From positions 1 to 13,370 of the forward strand of contig VAWY01000007.1 in the NCBI GenBank assembly GCA_005888335.1: a stretch of DNA of 13,370 nt, read 5' to 3'. Shown here one piece after another: positions 1 through 6,335 of the stretch (positions are counted from its first letter, which is position 1; each line of letters opens with the position of its first letter). Origin of the DNA: Actinomycetota bacterium (lineage in GTDB: Bacteria; Actinomycetota; Thermoleophilia; Solirubrobacterales; Solirubrobacteraceae). The notes below the pieces were generated by a model that was not told where the DNA came from, searched no databases, and was given only the letters and a program-made list of their open reading frames with translations. The translations under genes and the position numbers were made by a program.

Positions 1-2
1 CC

Positions 3-830
3 GGCCCCAGCAGGCCGGCGCCGATCATCGAGACGCTGCGCGCGCGGCGGCCGACGGTGTTCTTCTCGGTGCCCGCGCTCTACGCCGCACTCGTGCGCGA
101 CCCGGCGGCCGACGGCGCGTTCGACTCCGTCCGCGTCTGCGTGTCGGCCGCGGAGGCGCTTCCGCCCCGGACCTTCGAGCGCTGGCGCGAGCGCTTCGGG
201 CTGGACATCATCGACGGGATCGGCTCGACGGAGATGCTGCACATCTTCTGCTCGAACAGCCCGGGGCGCGTCGAGCCGGGCACGACCGGTCGCCCGGTGC
301 CCGGCTACGAGCTGCGCGTGGTCGACGAGGACGGCGAGGTCGTCGAGGGGCCGGGGGTGGGAGCGCTCGAGGTCCGCGGCGACTCGTGCGCCGCCTTCTA
401 CTGGCACCAGCACGAGAAGACCAAGAGCTGCATGCGCGGCGACTGGTTCGCCACCGGCGACCGCTACGAGCGCCGCGAGGACGGCGCCTACGTCTACGTC
501 GGGCGCATGGACGACATGCTCAAGGTCGGCGGCCTGTGGGTCTCCCCGGTCGACATGGAGAACACGCTGATGGAGCATCCGCGCGTCCAGGGCGTCGGCG
601 TGGTCGGCGTGACCGTCGAGGACGCCAGCCGCATCGCCGCGTTCGTGGAGTGCGACGGCGAGCCGAGCGACGAGCTCGCCGACGAGCTGCGCGGGTGGTG
701 CAAGGAGCGGCTGCGCCGCTACGAGTACCCCCACATCGTGGAGTTCGTCGACGAGCTGCCGCGCACGCTGACGGGCAAGGTCCAGCGCTTCCGTCTGCGC
801 GAGCGCGCGGAGCACCGATCGCCCGCATGA
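3..830 (+). CDS. Benzoate-CoA ligase-like acyl-CoA synthetase, C-terminal part (5' end outside window)
   Basis: Activates an aromatic acid, probably benzoate or a hydroxybenzoate, to its CoA thioester through an acyl-adenylate in the cytoplasm. The frame is open to the left edge, so about half of a usual 500-residue enzyme is missing. Visible adenylate-forming motifs in order are DGIGSTEMLHIF (the A5 core, in the form typical of benzoate-CoA ligases), WFATGDRY (A7), GRMDDMLKVGGLWVSP (A8 hinge), and PRTLTGKVQRFRLRE near the C-terminus, which carries the catalytic lysine (A10). GSTEMLHIF and the sequence following it match the BCL subfamily rather than fatty-acid ligases. The stop overlaps the next start as ATGA, so the two genes are very probably co-transcribed and translationally coupled. 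Substrate specificity cannot be fixed because most of the binding pocket lies upstream. Family call is strong; exact substrate is inference. Confidence 0.88.
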   Translation, partial: GPSRPAPIIETLRARRPTVFFSVPALYAALVRDPAADGAFDSVRVCVSAAEALPPRTFERWRERFGLDIIDGIGSTEMLHIFCSNSPGRVEPGTTGRPVPGYELRVVDEDGEVVEGPGVGALEVRGDSCAAFYWHQHEKTKSCMRGDWFATGDRYERREDGAYVYVGRMDDMLKVGGLWVSPVDMENTLMEHPRVQGVGVVGVTVEDASRIAAFVECDGEPSDELADELRGWCKERLRRYEYPHIVEFVDELPRTLTGKVQRFRLRERAEHRSPA

Positions 831-2209
831 GGGCCGCGGTCGTCGGGGCCGGGCCGGCGGGCTTCTACGCCTCCGAGGCCCTGCTGAAGGCCGGCTTCGA
901 GGTCGACCTCCTGGACGCGCTGCCCACGCCCTTCGGCCTGGTCCGCTCCGGCGTGGCGCCCGACCACCCGAAGATCAAGTCGGTCACGCGCATGTACGAC
1001 AAGACCGCGGCCAGGCCGGGCTTTCGCTTCTTCGGCGGCGTCCTGCTGGGCGATCACGTCTCCCGGGCCGACCTGCTCGAGCGCTACCACGCGGTCGTCT
1101 ACGCGTTCGGCACCACCCATGACAACCGCCTGGGCATCGCCGGCGAGGACCGCCCCGGATCGCACGCGGCGACCGCCTTCGTCGCCTGGTACAACGGCCA
1201 CCCCGAGGCGATCGAGGAGACGTTCGACCTGTCCGTCCGGCGCGCGGTCGTCGTCGGCAACGGCAACGTCGCCACCGACCTCGCCCGGATGCTGGTGCTC
1301 GATCCCGACGAGCTGGCGCGCACCGACGTCGCCGACCACGCGCTCGCCGTGCTCGCGGAGTCCCAGGTCGAGGAGGTCGTCATCCTCGGACGCCGCGGGC
1401 CGGCGCAGGCCGCGTTCACCAATCCCGAGCTGCGCGAGCTGGGCGAGCTCGCCGGCACCGATGTCGACGTCGACCCCGCCGAGCTCGAGCTCGACGAGCA
1501 CAGTCGGCGCTGGCTCGAGGAGGAGGCCGAGCCGACCGCCCGGCGCAACGTCGACATCCTGCGCGGCTTCGCCGAGCGCCCGCCGGGCAGCCAGGGCCAC
1601 CGCATCTCGCTGAAGTTCCTGCGCTCGCCCGTGGAGATCCTCGGCGAGGGCGAGGGCGAGGACGGGCCGGTGACCGGCATCCGGGTCGTGCGCAACCGGA
1701 TCGAGCCTGCCGCCGACGGCCGGGCGCGCGCCGTGGCGACCGACGTGGAGGAGACCATCGAGTGCGGGCTGGTGCTGCGCGCGATCGGGTATCGCGGCCG
1801 GCCGGTCGGCGACATCCCCTTCGACGAGCGCCGCGGCGTCATCCGCAACGACCGCGGTCGGGTCGTCGACGCCGACGGACGACCTCAGCGCGGCGAGTAC
1901 GCCGCCGGATGGATCAAGCGCGGGCCGACGGGCGTGATCGGCACGAACAAGAAGGACGCCGCCGAGACCGTCGCCCAGGTCGTCGCCGACGCCGAGGCGG
2001 GCCGCCTGAACGAGCCGCCCGAGCCCGATCCGGAGGCCACGTCGGCCTGGCTGGCCGAGCGGGCGCCCGACGCCGTCACCTGGCAGGGCTGGGAGGCGAT
2101 CGACGCGCACGAGCGCGCGGCGGGCGAGCCGCACGGGCGCCCGCGCGTGAAGCTGTGCCGGCTCGACGAGCTCGTGGCGGCGTCGCGGTCGGCGGTCGGC
2201 TCGCGCTAG
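827..2209 (+). CDS. fprA: FprA-type ferredoxin-NADP(+) reductase (adrenodoxin reductase family)
   Basis: FAD flavoprotein moving electrons between NADPH and ferredoxin. It is 460 residues, the usual FprA length of about 450-460. The N-terminal FAD dinucleotide-binding motif is VGAGPAGFYASEALLKAG. It is followed by the family signature PTPFGLVRSGVAPDHPKIK, a second Rossmann motif VVVGNGNVATDLARML for NADP, and the conserved C-terminal GWIKRGPTGVIGTNKKDAAE. The ATG at 827 is chosen because the FAD motif begins four residues later and because it overlaps the upstream stop as ATGA. Longer readings of this frame run into the ligase gene and are artefacts. Its position behind an aromatic-acid CoA ligase suggests it supplies electrons to a ring-attacking oxygenase or P450 of the same pathway; that role is inference. 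The gene appears intact. Confidence 0.93.
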   Translation: MRAAVVGAGPAGFYASEALLKAGFEVDLLDALPTPFGLVRSGVAPDHPKIKSVTRMYDKTAARPGFRFFGGVLLGDHVSRADLLERYHAVVYAFGTTHDNRLGIAGEDRPGSHAATAFVAWYNGHPEAIEETFDLSVRRAVVVGNGNVATDLARMLVLDPDELARTDVADHALAVLAESQVEEVVILGRRGPAQAAFTNPELRELGELAGTDVDVDPAELELDEHSRRWLEEEAEPTARRNVDILRGFAERPPGSQGHRISLKFLRSPVEILGEGEGEDGPVTGIRVVRNRIEPAADGRARAVATDVEETIECGLVLRAIGYRGRPVGDIPFDERRGVIRNDRGRVVDADGRPQRGEYAAGWIKRGPTGVIGTNKKDAAETVAQVVADAEAGRLNEPPEPDPEATSAWLAERAPDAVTWQGWEAIDAHERAAGEPHGRPRVKLCRLDELVAASRSAVGSR

Positions 2210-2388
2210 GCCCAGCCGACGCCTCATGACGACCTGTCATGTCGAGCGCCGCGTCAGCAGCGCCAGCCTCAGCGCGCGCCGAACACGGCCGACGTGCAGC
2301 GTCACGCCGCCTGACGGCGCGCCTGTTCGGCTCTCGCCGAGCGTCGGGCGCCTGCCCCCAGAAGCGCGAGGGTGTGCGCCGCGTCCCC

Positions 2389-2592
2389 TCAGGCCGCGCG
2401 CTGGGCCGGGACGCGCTCGAGGACGACGACGTCGCGCTCGGCGAGCTCCTCGGAGCGCTGGGCGAGCGGCGAGCCGTGCCGCGCGCGAGTAAGCAGCGTC
2501 TCGCCACGGGTAGTGACGGCGACCCTCGGCGTGTCGAAGCGCACGTACTCGACGTTGGCGATACGGCTTTCCCCCGAGTACGCGACTTGGCT
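2389..2592 (-). pseudogene. Unrecognised coding fragment in the 2210-2624 gap
   Basis: The 415 bases between fprA and the first tRNA fragment contain no full gene. On the minus strand one frame is open for about 67 codons, from a TAG at 2593-2595 down to a TGA at 2389-2391. Its codons look coding, and the protein contains RIANVEYVRFDTPRVAVTTR and a C-terminal AERDVVVLERVPAQRAA. No ATG is present; a GTG lies within the fragment. I do not recognise the family. Because it stops abruptly close to the tRNA fragment, it may be the C-terminal stub of a gene cut by an integration or deletion. It could also be a chance open frame in GC-rich DNA. The rest of the gap shows only short inverted repeats, such as CATGAC/GTCATG at 2225-2241. 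Confidence 0.25.
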
Positions 2593-2624
2593 CTACGACT
2601 GGCATTTCGGCAGCATCGGGAGAG

Positions 2625-2683
2625 ACTCGAAAACCGTTGTGGGCGTAACCCCTCCACCGAGGGTTCGAATCCCTCCCCCTCCG
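2625..2683 (+). pseudogene. tRNA-Ser(CGA) 3' fragment, att-like scar 1
   Basis: From the anticodon loop rightward the sequence is tRNA-Ser: loop CTCGAAA (anticodon CGA), a long variable region, T-arm GAGGG-TTCGAAT-CCCTC, acceptor 3' strand CCCCTCC and discriminator G. CCA is not encoded. The matching 5' half (GGAGGGG acceptor, D-arm, 5' anticodon stem) is absent upstream, so homology begins at the anticodon loop. A break at that point is typical of the scar left when an integrative element recombines into the 3' half of a tRNA gene. It is not a functional tRNA. Confidence 0.7.
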
Positions 2684-2712
2684 CTGAGCAGGCTGTGGTC
2701 GCAGCGTTCCGG

Positions 2713-3030
2713 CTACTGGAGTCCGAGCACGAGCATGAGGGCATCGTCGACGTTTCGGAGGTCCTCGTAGCCGAGATGATCGACGTGGTCGCCTAGTGCG
2801 CGAGCGTCCACGGCACCGACCATCTCGCACAGCACGCGTGTGCGCTCGTCTGCCAGTTCGATCTCGGGATGGAAGCTCGCCGGCGGTGCGGACGTCGAGG
2901 TGGGGCAGACGATTACCGTCGAGAGTGCGAGCAGGTCGTCGGCCTGAACGATCACGGCGTAGCGGCTGCCGTGCGGTGCCCGGCCGCGACCGCGCGGCAG
3001 CTTGATGGCGTGGACGTCACCACGAACCAC
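2713..3030 (-). CDS. MazF/PemK-type toxin of a type II toxin-antitoxin pair
   Basis: Predicted sequence-specific endoribonuclease that cuts mRNA when its antitoxin is degraded. The product is 105 residues, the usual MazF size. MazF features are the N-terminal RGDVHAIKLPRGRGRAPHG, with the conserved arginine and glycine region, then SRYAVIVQADDLLALSTVIV (the second strand pair), and CPTSTS, which matches the conserved Thr/Ser active-site segment. The GTG start at 3030 lies inside the antitoxin gene, whose stop is at 3017. The 14-bp overlap and antitoxin-first order are typical of such modules. The gene is downstream of the antitoxin and appears to share its promoter. It ends 29 bp from the first tRNA-Ser fragment. 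Family call is good; cleavage specificity is unknown. Confidence 0.8.
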   Translation of the reverse strand: MVRGDVHAIKLPRGRGRAPHGSRYAVIVQADDLLALSTVIVCPTSTSAPPASFHPEIELADERTRVLCEMVGAVDARALGDHVDHLGYEDLRNVDDALMLVLGLQ

Positions 3031-3271
3031 GCAGGTGCTCCATCAGCGCCGCGACTTGGCGCGCCTCGCGCACGTAGCCCTCGTCCTGCATGAGCGCCCT
3101 CGCCTCGGCCGCAAGTCCGGCGCGCCGCCGCTCGCGCTCGGCGGTCTCGGCGATCGCTTGGCGTGCGGCCTCGGCGCGGCTGATGCGCCGCCGCCGCGCG
3201 ATCTCGTCGAGCTGACGAAGGCCGTCGCGGCCGAGGCGCAAGGAAAGCGGGGGAGGAGCAGACGCCAACAC
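3017..3271 (-). CDS. Ribbon-helix-helix-like antitoxin
   Basis: Predicted DNA-binding antitoxin that neutralises the overlapping MazF-like toxin and represses the shared promoter. It is 84 residues. The N-terminal segment LSLRLGRDGLRQLDEIARRR followed by ISRAEAARQAIAE has the strand-helix-helix pattern of CopG/MetJ/Arc-type repressors. The remainder is a charged helical tail, rich in Arg, Glu and Ala, ending ALMEHLRGSW, which would be the toxin-binding part. GTG at 3271 is taken as start; a TTG follows immediately at 3268. There is no leader: a -10-like TACACT sits 4 bp upstream, suggesting a leaderless transcript. RHH assignment rests on pattern only. Confidence 0.72.
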   Translation of the reverse strand: MLASAPPPLSLRLGRDGLRQLDEIARRRRISRAEAARQAIAETAERERRRAGLAAEARALMQDEGYVREARQVAALMEHLRGSW

Positions 3272-3275
3272 GCAG

Positions 3276-3305
3276 AGTGTAGCTCGAAACGCACTACTTG
3301 GTCAC
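3276..3305 (-). promoter_or_regulatory. Putative leaderless promoter of the toxin-antitoxin pair
   Basis: On the minus strand GTGACC (3305-3300, -35-like, four of six matches to TTGACA) is followed after an 18-bp spacer by TACACT (3281-3276, -10-like). The expected transcription start coincides with the antitoxin GTG at 3271-3269. The -35 element and spacer lie within the second tRNA-Ser fragment. Prediction by eye only. Confidence 0.45.
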
Positions 3306-3339
3306 CCTGCATCGAGGGTTCGAATCCCCTCCCCCTCCG
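3282..3339 (+). pseudogene. Decayed tRNA-Ser(CGA) 3' fragment, att-like scar 2
   Basis: A second copy of the tRNA-Ser 3' part. It has anticodon-loop-like CTCGAAA at 3282-3288, the T-arm GAGGG-TTCGAAT, then acceptor CCCCTCC and G. Spacing from CTCGAAA to the T-arm is 31 bases here against 32 in the first copy. The variable region has diverged and the 3' side of the T-stem carries one extra C, so it cannot fold as a normal tRNA. The shared core is at 2658-2683 and 3313-3339. The two copies are direct repeats about 655 bp apart, bracketing the toxin-antitoxin pair. Confidence 0.65.
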
Positions 3340-3381
3340 CCCGCCTACCTCGGTTGCGGAGAGGGACAGCGTCTCACGCTC

Positions 3382-4293
3382 ATGGCATCCTCGGCCGCCG
3401 TGGCTCGCTCTGGGGAGGTCGTCGTCGACGCCAGCGGGCGCGAGCTGCGTGTCTCGAGCGCCGACCGGGTCATCTTCCCGGCGACCGCGGGCACGGCCGC
3501 GCACACGAAGCTGGACATCGTCAGGTACTACCTGGCGGTCGGGGACGGATCATGCGCGTGCTGCACCGGCGACCGACGACGCTCGAGCGCTGGCCGAAGG
3601 GTGTCCATCCGGGGATGGTGCTCGCGACCCGTGAGGACCCGAGGGGCGGCGACGCGTTCTTCCAGAAGCGGATCCCCAAAGGCGCGCCGGAGTACGTGCA
3701 GACCGCCCGGATCGCCTTTCCGTCAGGTCGCACGGCCGACGAGATCTGCCCGACCGAGATCGCGGTGGTCGGCTGGTGCGCGCAGATGGGGGCGATCACG
3801 TTCCACCCGTGGCCGGTGAGAAGCGACGACGTCGACCATCCCGACGAGCTGCGGCTGGACCTCGACCCGCAGCCGGGCACCGACTTCGCCGACGCGGTAC
3901 GGGTCGCCGGCGTCGCGCGAGGCCTGCTCGAGGAGCTGGGCTACGTCGGCTTTCCGAAGACCTCGGGCGGCCGCGGCGTCCACATCTACGTCCGGGATCG
4001 CGCCCCGCTGGACGTTCACGGACGTGCGCCACGCCGCGATCGCGTTCGGCCGTCAGCTGGAGCAGCGCCTTCCGGGCGAGGTCACGACCAGGTGGTGGAA
4101 GGAGGAACGCGGCGAGCGCATCTTCGTCGATTACAACCAGAACGCGCGCGACAGGACGATCGCCTCCGCCTCCAGCATCCGCCCGAAGCCCGGCGCCCCA
4201 GTGTCGGCGCCACTGTCGTGGGACGAGCTCGACCGGGTGCAGCCCGAGGACTTCACGGTCGCGACGATGCCGGCCCGCTTCGCGCGGATCGGC
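3382..4293 (+). pseudogene. ligD: LigD-type NHEJ polymerase domain, frameshifted and 3'-truncated
   Basis: Remnant of the primase-polymerase domain of the bacterial non-homologous end-joining system, which works with Ku and an ATP-dependent ligase. The first frame starts at ATG 3382, with GAGAGGGA about 15 bp upstream, and reads VSSADRVIFPATAG and LDIVRYYLAVGDG. A one-base loss near 3547-3549 moves the frame to IMRVLHRRPTTLERWPKGV through to FPKTSGGRGVHIYVR. This includes the catalytic-acidic DELRLDLDPQPG. An extra base near 3996 restores the original frame as IAPRWTFTDVRHAAIAFGR, WWKEERGERIFVDYNQNARD and PARFARIG. LigD similarity stops at about 4293, where an exonuclease III remnant on the other strand begins. 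The metal-binding aspartates are still readable. The two opposite indels could be sequencing errors, but the lost 3' end could not, so I call it a pseudogene. No Ku or ligase domain is nearby. Confidence 0.82.
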
Positions 4294-4380
4294 GAGGTCG
4301 ATCCGCATGCCGCAGTCCTGGTGGAACATCCCCGCGCGGTAGTCCCAGTAGGTGAAGACGCGCTCGTTCGGCCACCGCTC
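4294..4380 (-). pseudogene. Exonuclease III (Xth-type AP endonuclease) C-terminal-region fragment
   Basis: A minus-strand reading frame of about 29 codons encodes RWPNERVFTYWDYRAGMFHQ followed by DCGMRIDL. This is the near-C-terminal signature of actinobacterial exodeoxyribonuclease III; the usual text has L where C stands here, and the final conserved ASPVA-like end is missing. Similarity stops at 4294, exactly where LigD similarity stops on the opposite strand. On its upstream side it fades within about 45 bp of the end of the NlpC/P60 gene. The piece is far too short to function. It shows that two unrelated DNA-repair genes were joined tail to tail by a rearrangement. Confidence 0.65.
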
Positions 4381-4424
4381 GTCGCGATGCGCACGCGCCT
4401 CAGCGTAGATGCTGGGCGGCTCCG

Positions 4425-5555
4425 TCAGAGCCCGGGCGGGTGGCGGGCGACGAAACCGGCGGTGCTCCGCTGCTGGCTGGTCCAGCGCGTCCCCCCGCCA
4501 GACAGCGCACTGGTGTCGAAGCGGCGGCCGTCGACGACCATGAACGCGTGGCCGGCGTTGGCGTAGACGGTGATGCGGGCGCCGGGGCCGGGCTCACCCC
4601 AGCTCATGAAGCCCGTCGAGTCGAGCGGGCTCGAGAGCAGACCCCCGGCGGCAAGCGCGTAGCTGATCGAGCCGGAGCAGTCGTAGCCGCCGCTCGCGCC
4701 GCCGTGTCCGCCGCCCCACGCGTACGGTGTGGACGCGATCTGGTTTGCCGCCGCGATGACGTGGCTCACGACGTCGCCGGCGCCCGATCGGGTGGTGGCC
4801 GGAGCCTGCGGCGTCGCGTTCCCGATGGCGGCCGCACGGCGCGCGGCGACGGCGCGGGCGCGCTCCAGCCTCGCGATGCGCGTCCGTACGACGGCGAGCC
4901 GCGCGGTTGCGCCGCTGCGTCGTGCGAGCTGAGAGCGCTCGCGGACGAGCAGCGCGGTGCGGAGCGCGTCGGCGCTCGCGCGATCCTCGACCGCGGCTCG
5001 GGCGAGCGCGCCGTATCGCGTCCAGAGCCTCTGCAGGTGCTCGGTCTCGGCGGCGACGTCGGCGCGGGCGTAGCGGGTTTCGTCGAGGATGCGTGCGTTG
5101 CTCTTGGACAGGCGCTTGTAGAACGCGAGCCGCTCGTAGAGATCCGAGAAGCGCGTCGAGGCGAGGACGACGTTGACCAGCTGTGGCTGCGGCGACTCGT
5201 ATTGGGCGACCAGGTTGCGCGCGAGCGTGCGCCTAGCGACCGCCTCCCGGCGCTGCAGCTTCGAGAGGTGGATGCGCGCGCCGATCAGGCGGCTCTGTGC
5301 GCCGGCGAGGCGCGCCTCGCGCGCCCGCACGCGCGTGACGAGTGACGTGAGCCGCCGCTGCGCGACCGCGAGCCCGTCTCGCGTCTGCGCCAGCCGCTCG
5401 TTCTCAGCGGCGATCTGCCCATGGAGCCGGTCCGCGGCGCGTCGCTGGCTCTCGATCCCGGCTTGGCCGGAGGCAAGCTGACTCGGGCCGGCGGCGAGGG
5501 TGCCGAGCCCGATCAGGACGGTCAGCGCCGGCAGGCGACGGGAGCGGATGGTCAA
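4425..5555 (-). CDS. Secreted coiled-coil NlpC/P60-type peptidoglycan peptidase
   Basis: Predicted cell-wall hydrolase cutting peptide stems of peptidoglycan outside the membrane. With the TTG start at 5555 it has 376 residues. A signal peptide (basic RSRR, then LPALTVLIGLGTLAAGPS) is followed by a long Ala/Arg/Glu-rich coiled coil of about 200 residues, a short Ala/Thr linker, and a C-terminal NlpC/P60-like domain. That domain shows TPYAWGGGHGG, YDCSGSISYAL with the catalytic cysteine, and GHAFMVVDGRRFDT with the catalytic histidine. The layout resembles RipA/CwlO-type hydrolases. An ATG at 5618 is in frame, but the 21 codons it would add include many A/T-ending or rare codons (TCT, ATT, CGA, CTA) and would bury the signal peptide. 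Coding-like base use begins at the TTG. Intact; it stands between scarred sequences on both sides. Confidence 0.83.
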   Translation of the reverse strand: MTIRSRRLPALTVLIGLGTLAAGPSQLASGQAGIESQRRAADRLHGQIAAENERLAQTRDGLAVAQRRLTSLVTRVRAREARLAGAQSRLIGARIHLSKLQRREAVARRTLARNLVAQYESPQPQLVNVVLASTRFSDLYERLAFYKRLSKSNARILDETRYARADVAAETEHLQRLWTRYGALARAAVEDRASADALRTALLVRERSQLARRSGATARLAVVRTRIARLERARAVAARRAAAIGNATPQAPATTRSGAGDVVSHVIAAANQIASTPYAWGGGHGGASGGYDCSGSISYALAAGGLLSSPLDSTGFMSWGEPGPGARITVYANAGHAFMVVDGRRFDTSALSGGGTRWTSQQRSTAGFVARHPPGL

Positions 5556-5618
5556 CCCGGCGGGCGACGGTAGTCGCCCCTCCCCCAAAATCCTGCAGTT
5601 GCAAGAGATCTTGCACAT
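5556..5618 (-). promoter_or_regulatory. Structured leader of the NlpC/P60 gene
   Basis: Upstream of the chosen TTG is a G-rich Shine-Dalgarno-like GGGGGAGGGG. A perfect 7-bp hairpin, GGGCGAC-TACC-GTCGCCC (5578-5561 region), separates it from the start, and the hairpin would bring the ribosome site close to the TTG. Further upstream, TGCAAGA-GA-TCTTGCA at 5600-5615 (plus-strand text) has perfect 7-bp arms and could be an operator or a second hairpin. I compared the leader with the c-di-AMP riboswitch often found before such genes and saw no match. Confidence 0.35.
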
Positions 5619-5771
5619 GGGGCGCGGCGAGGCCCCTCCCGACCTGCCACCGCGTGCCGCGGCGGAAGTCGCGTAGCTCAGCCCCAGAAACAGCCGTGCG
5701 GATCCTCCTTACAAAGCTTCGTGGACTTCGTAACCTTCGGTCTGGCGGCACGCGAGCCGAGAAGTCGCCTG

Positions 5772-5820
5772 TGCGCCGAAGAGGACTCGGCCCTACCGCC
5801 CACAAGGCCGCGGCCTTGTG
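5772..5820 (-). pseudogene. Decayed second copy of the tRNA-Leu 3' region
   Basis: TGCGCCGAAGAGGACTCG at 5772-5789 repeats exactly 5902-5919, the 3' end of the tRNA-Leu fragment described below. Beyond it the resemblance weakens. ACAAGGCC and CCTTGTG, which are the anticodon-stem arms, are still present, but the variable arm is missing and the anticodon loop is replaced by a palindromic centre. It is likely an older att-like scar. Confidence 0.45.
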
Positions 5821-5825
5821 GGCGG
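5796..5825. repeat. 30-bp perfect palindrome
   Basis: Each arm is CCGCCCACAAGGCCG, followed without spacer by its exact reverse complement. Part of the arm coincides with the tRNA-Leu anticodon stem sequence of the decayed copy. There is no T-tract, so it is not a standard terminator. As DNA it could extrude as a cruciform, as RNA it would form a very strong hairpin, or it could be a protein-binding dyad. Confidence 0.75.
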
Positions 5826-5871
5826 GCCATACGCGCCTCCTCCGCGCCGTCCGCAGACGACGCCGAAGAGG

Positions 5872-5900
5872 CGAAAAGCCCGATGAACACGGGCTTTTCG
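5872..5900 (-). terminator. Rho-independent terminator downstream of the tRNA-Leu fragment
   Basis: Perfect 11-bp stem CGAAAAGCCCG / CGGGCTTTTCG with the 7-base loop ATGAACA. The A and T runs make it usable in both directions. It begins one base after the tRNA-Leu discriminator position, exactly where a tRNA terminator is expected. Confidence 0.75.
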
Positions 5901-5901
5901 A

Positions 5902-5961
5902 TGCGCCGAAGAGGACTCGAACCTCCACCCGGGATACCCCGGACAAGGCCCTCAACCTTGT
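5902..5961 (-). pseudogene. tRNA-Leu(GAG) 3' fragment, att-like scar
   Basis: Read on the minus strand: anticodon stem-loop ACAAGG-TTGAGGG-CCTTGT (anticodon GAG), variable arm CCGGG-GTAT-CCCGG, T-arm GGAGG-TTCGAGT-CCTCT, acceptor 3' strand TCGGCGC and discriminator A, then the terminator. The 5' acceptor strand GCGCCGA and a proper D-arm are absent at higher coordinates, so only the 3' half exists. This is what remains at the distal end after an element integrates at the anticodon region. By that logic the inserted DNA lies toward higher coordinates. Confidence 0.65.
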
Positions 5962-6335
5962 GTACCGCGTGTTCGGGTTGTTCCATCTGTCCCGATTTGG
6001 CTTGCCTGAGGCCGATCGGGGGACACATGGGACGCCCCGACCCCCTCTGGACGGTCTGGAATGTCTCACTGCATGTCTCACGGGGCTATTCACCAACCGC
6101 TCCGCGAGCGTCCTTCGCGCCGTCGGTCGGCGAGGCGCGCCGCCTGGCTGGCGGTGGCCACGCTGGTGGACGTGGGTAGGTCCTGGGGCGCAAGGCGGGC
6201 TCGTGGCCTACGTCAACACGCCGCGGACGGTGCGTTCACGCGAGTTCCGCTGGTGCGGCGAGCGCTACCTTCACGCCGAAGCGGAACTGAAGGAGCGCGC
6301 TCCCGCGCAGACGACCTCACCTCGAGAGCGCTGCA
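5962..6335. other. Gene-free stretch with short repeats
   Basis: No convincing gene. Long open frames here are GC-rich artefacts with low-complexity Arg/Ala/Pro translation. A 9-bp direct repeat ATGTCTCAC occurs at 6061-6069 and 6073-6081. An inverted repeat GTTCCGCT / AGCGGAAC lies around 6245-6289. I looked for the end of a tyrosine integrase near the tRNA-Leu scar and did not find one. Confidence 0.5.

Noticed and set aside
386..826. Longer reading of fprA starting at 386
   Set aside because: The extra residues are an Arg/Ala-rich alternate frame of the ligase gene; the FAD motif begins just after ATG 827.
2618..2684. Complete functional tRNA-Ser
   Set aside because: The 5' acceptor strand, D-arm and 5' anticodon stem are absent, so only the 3' half is supported.
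5556..5720. c-di-AMP (ydaO-type) riboswitch before the NlpC/P60 gene
   Set aside because: Such leaders are common before these hydrolases, but the conserved riboswitch segments are not visible here.
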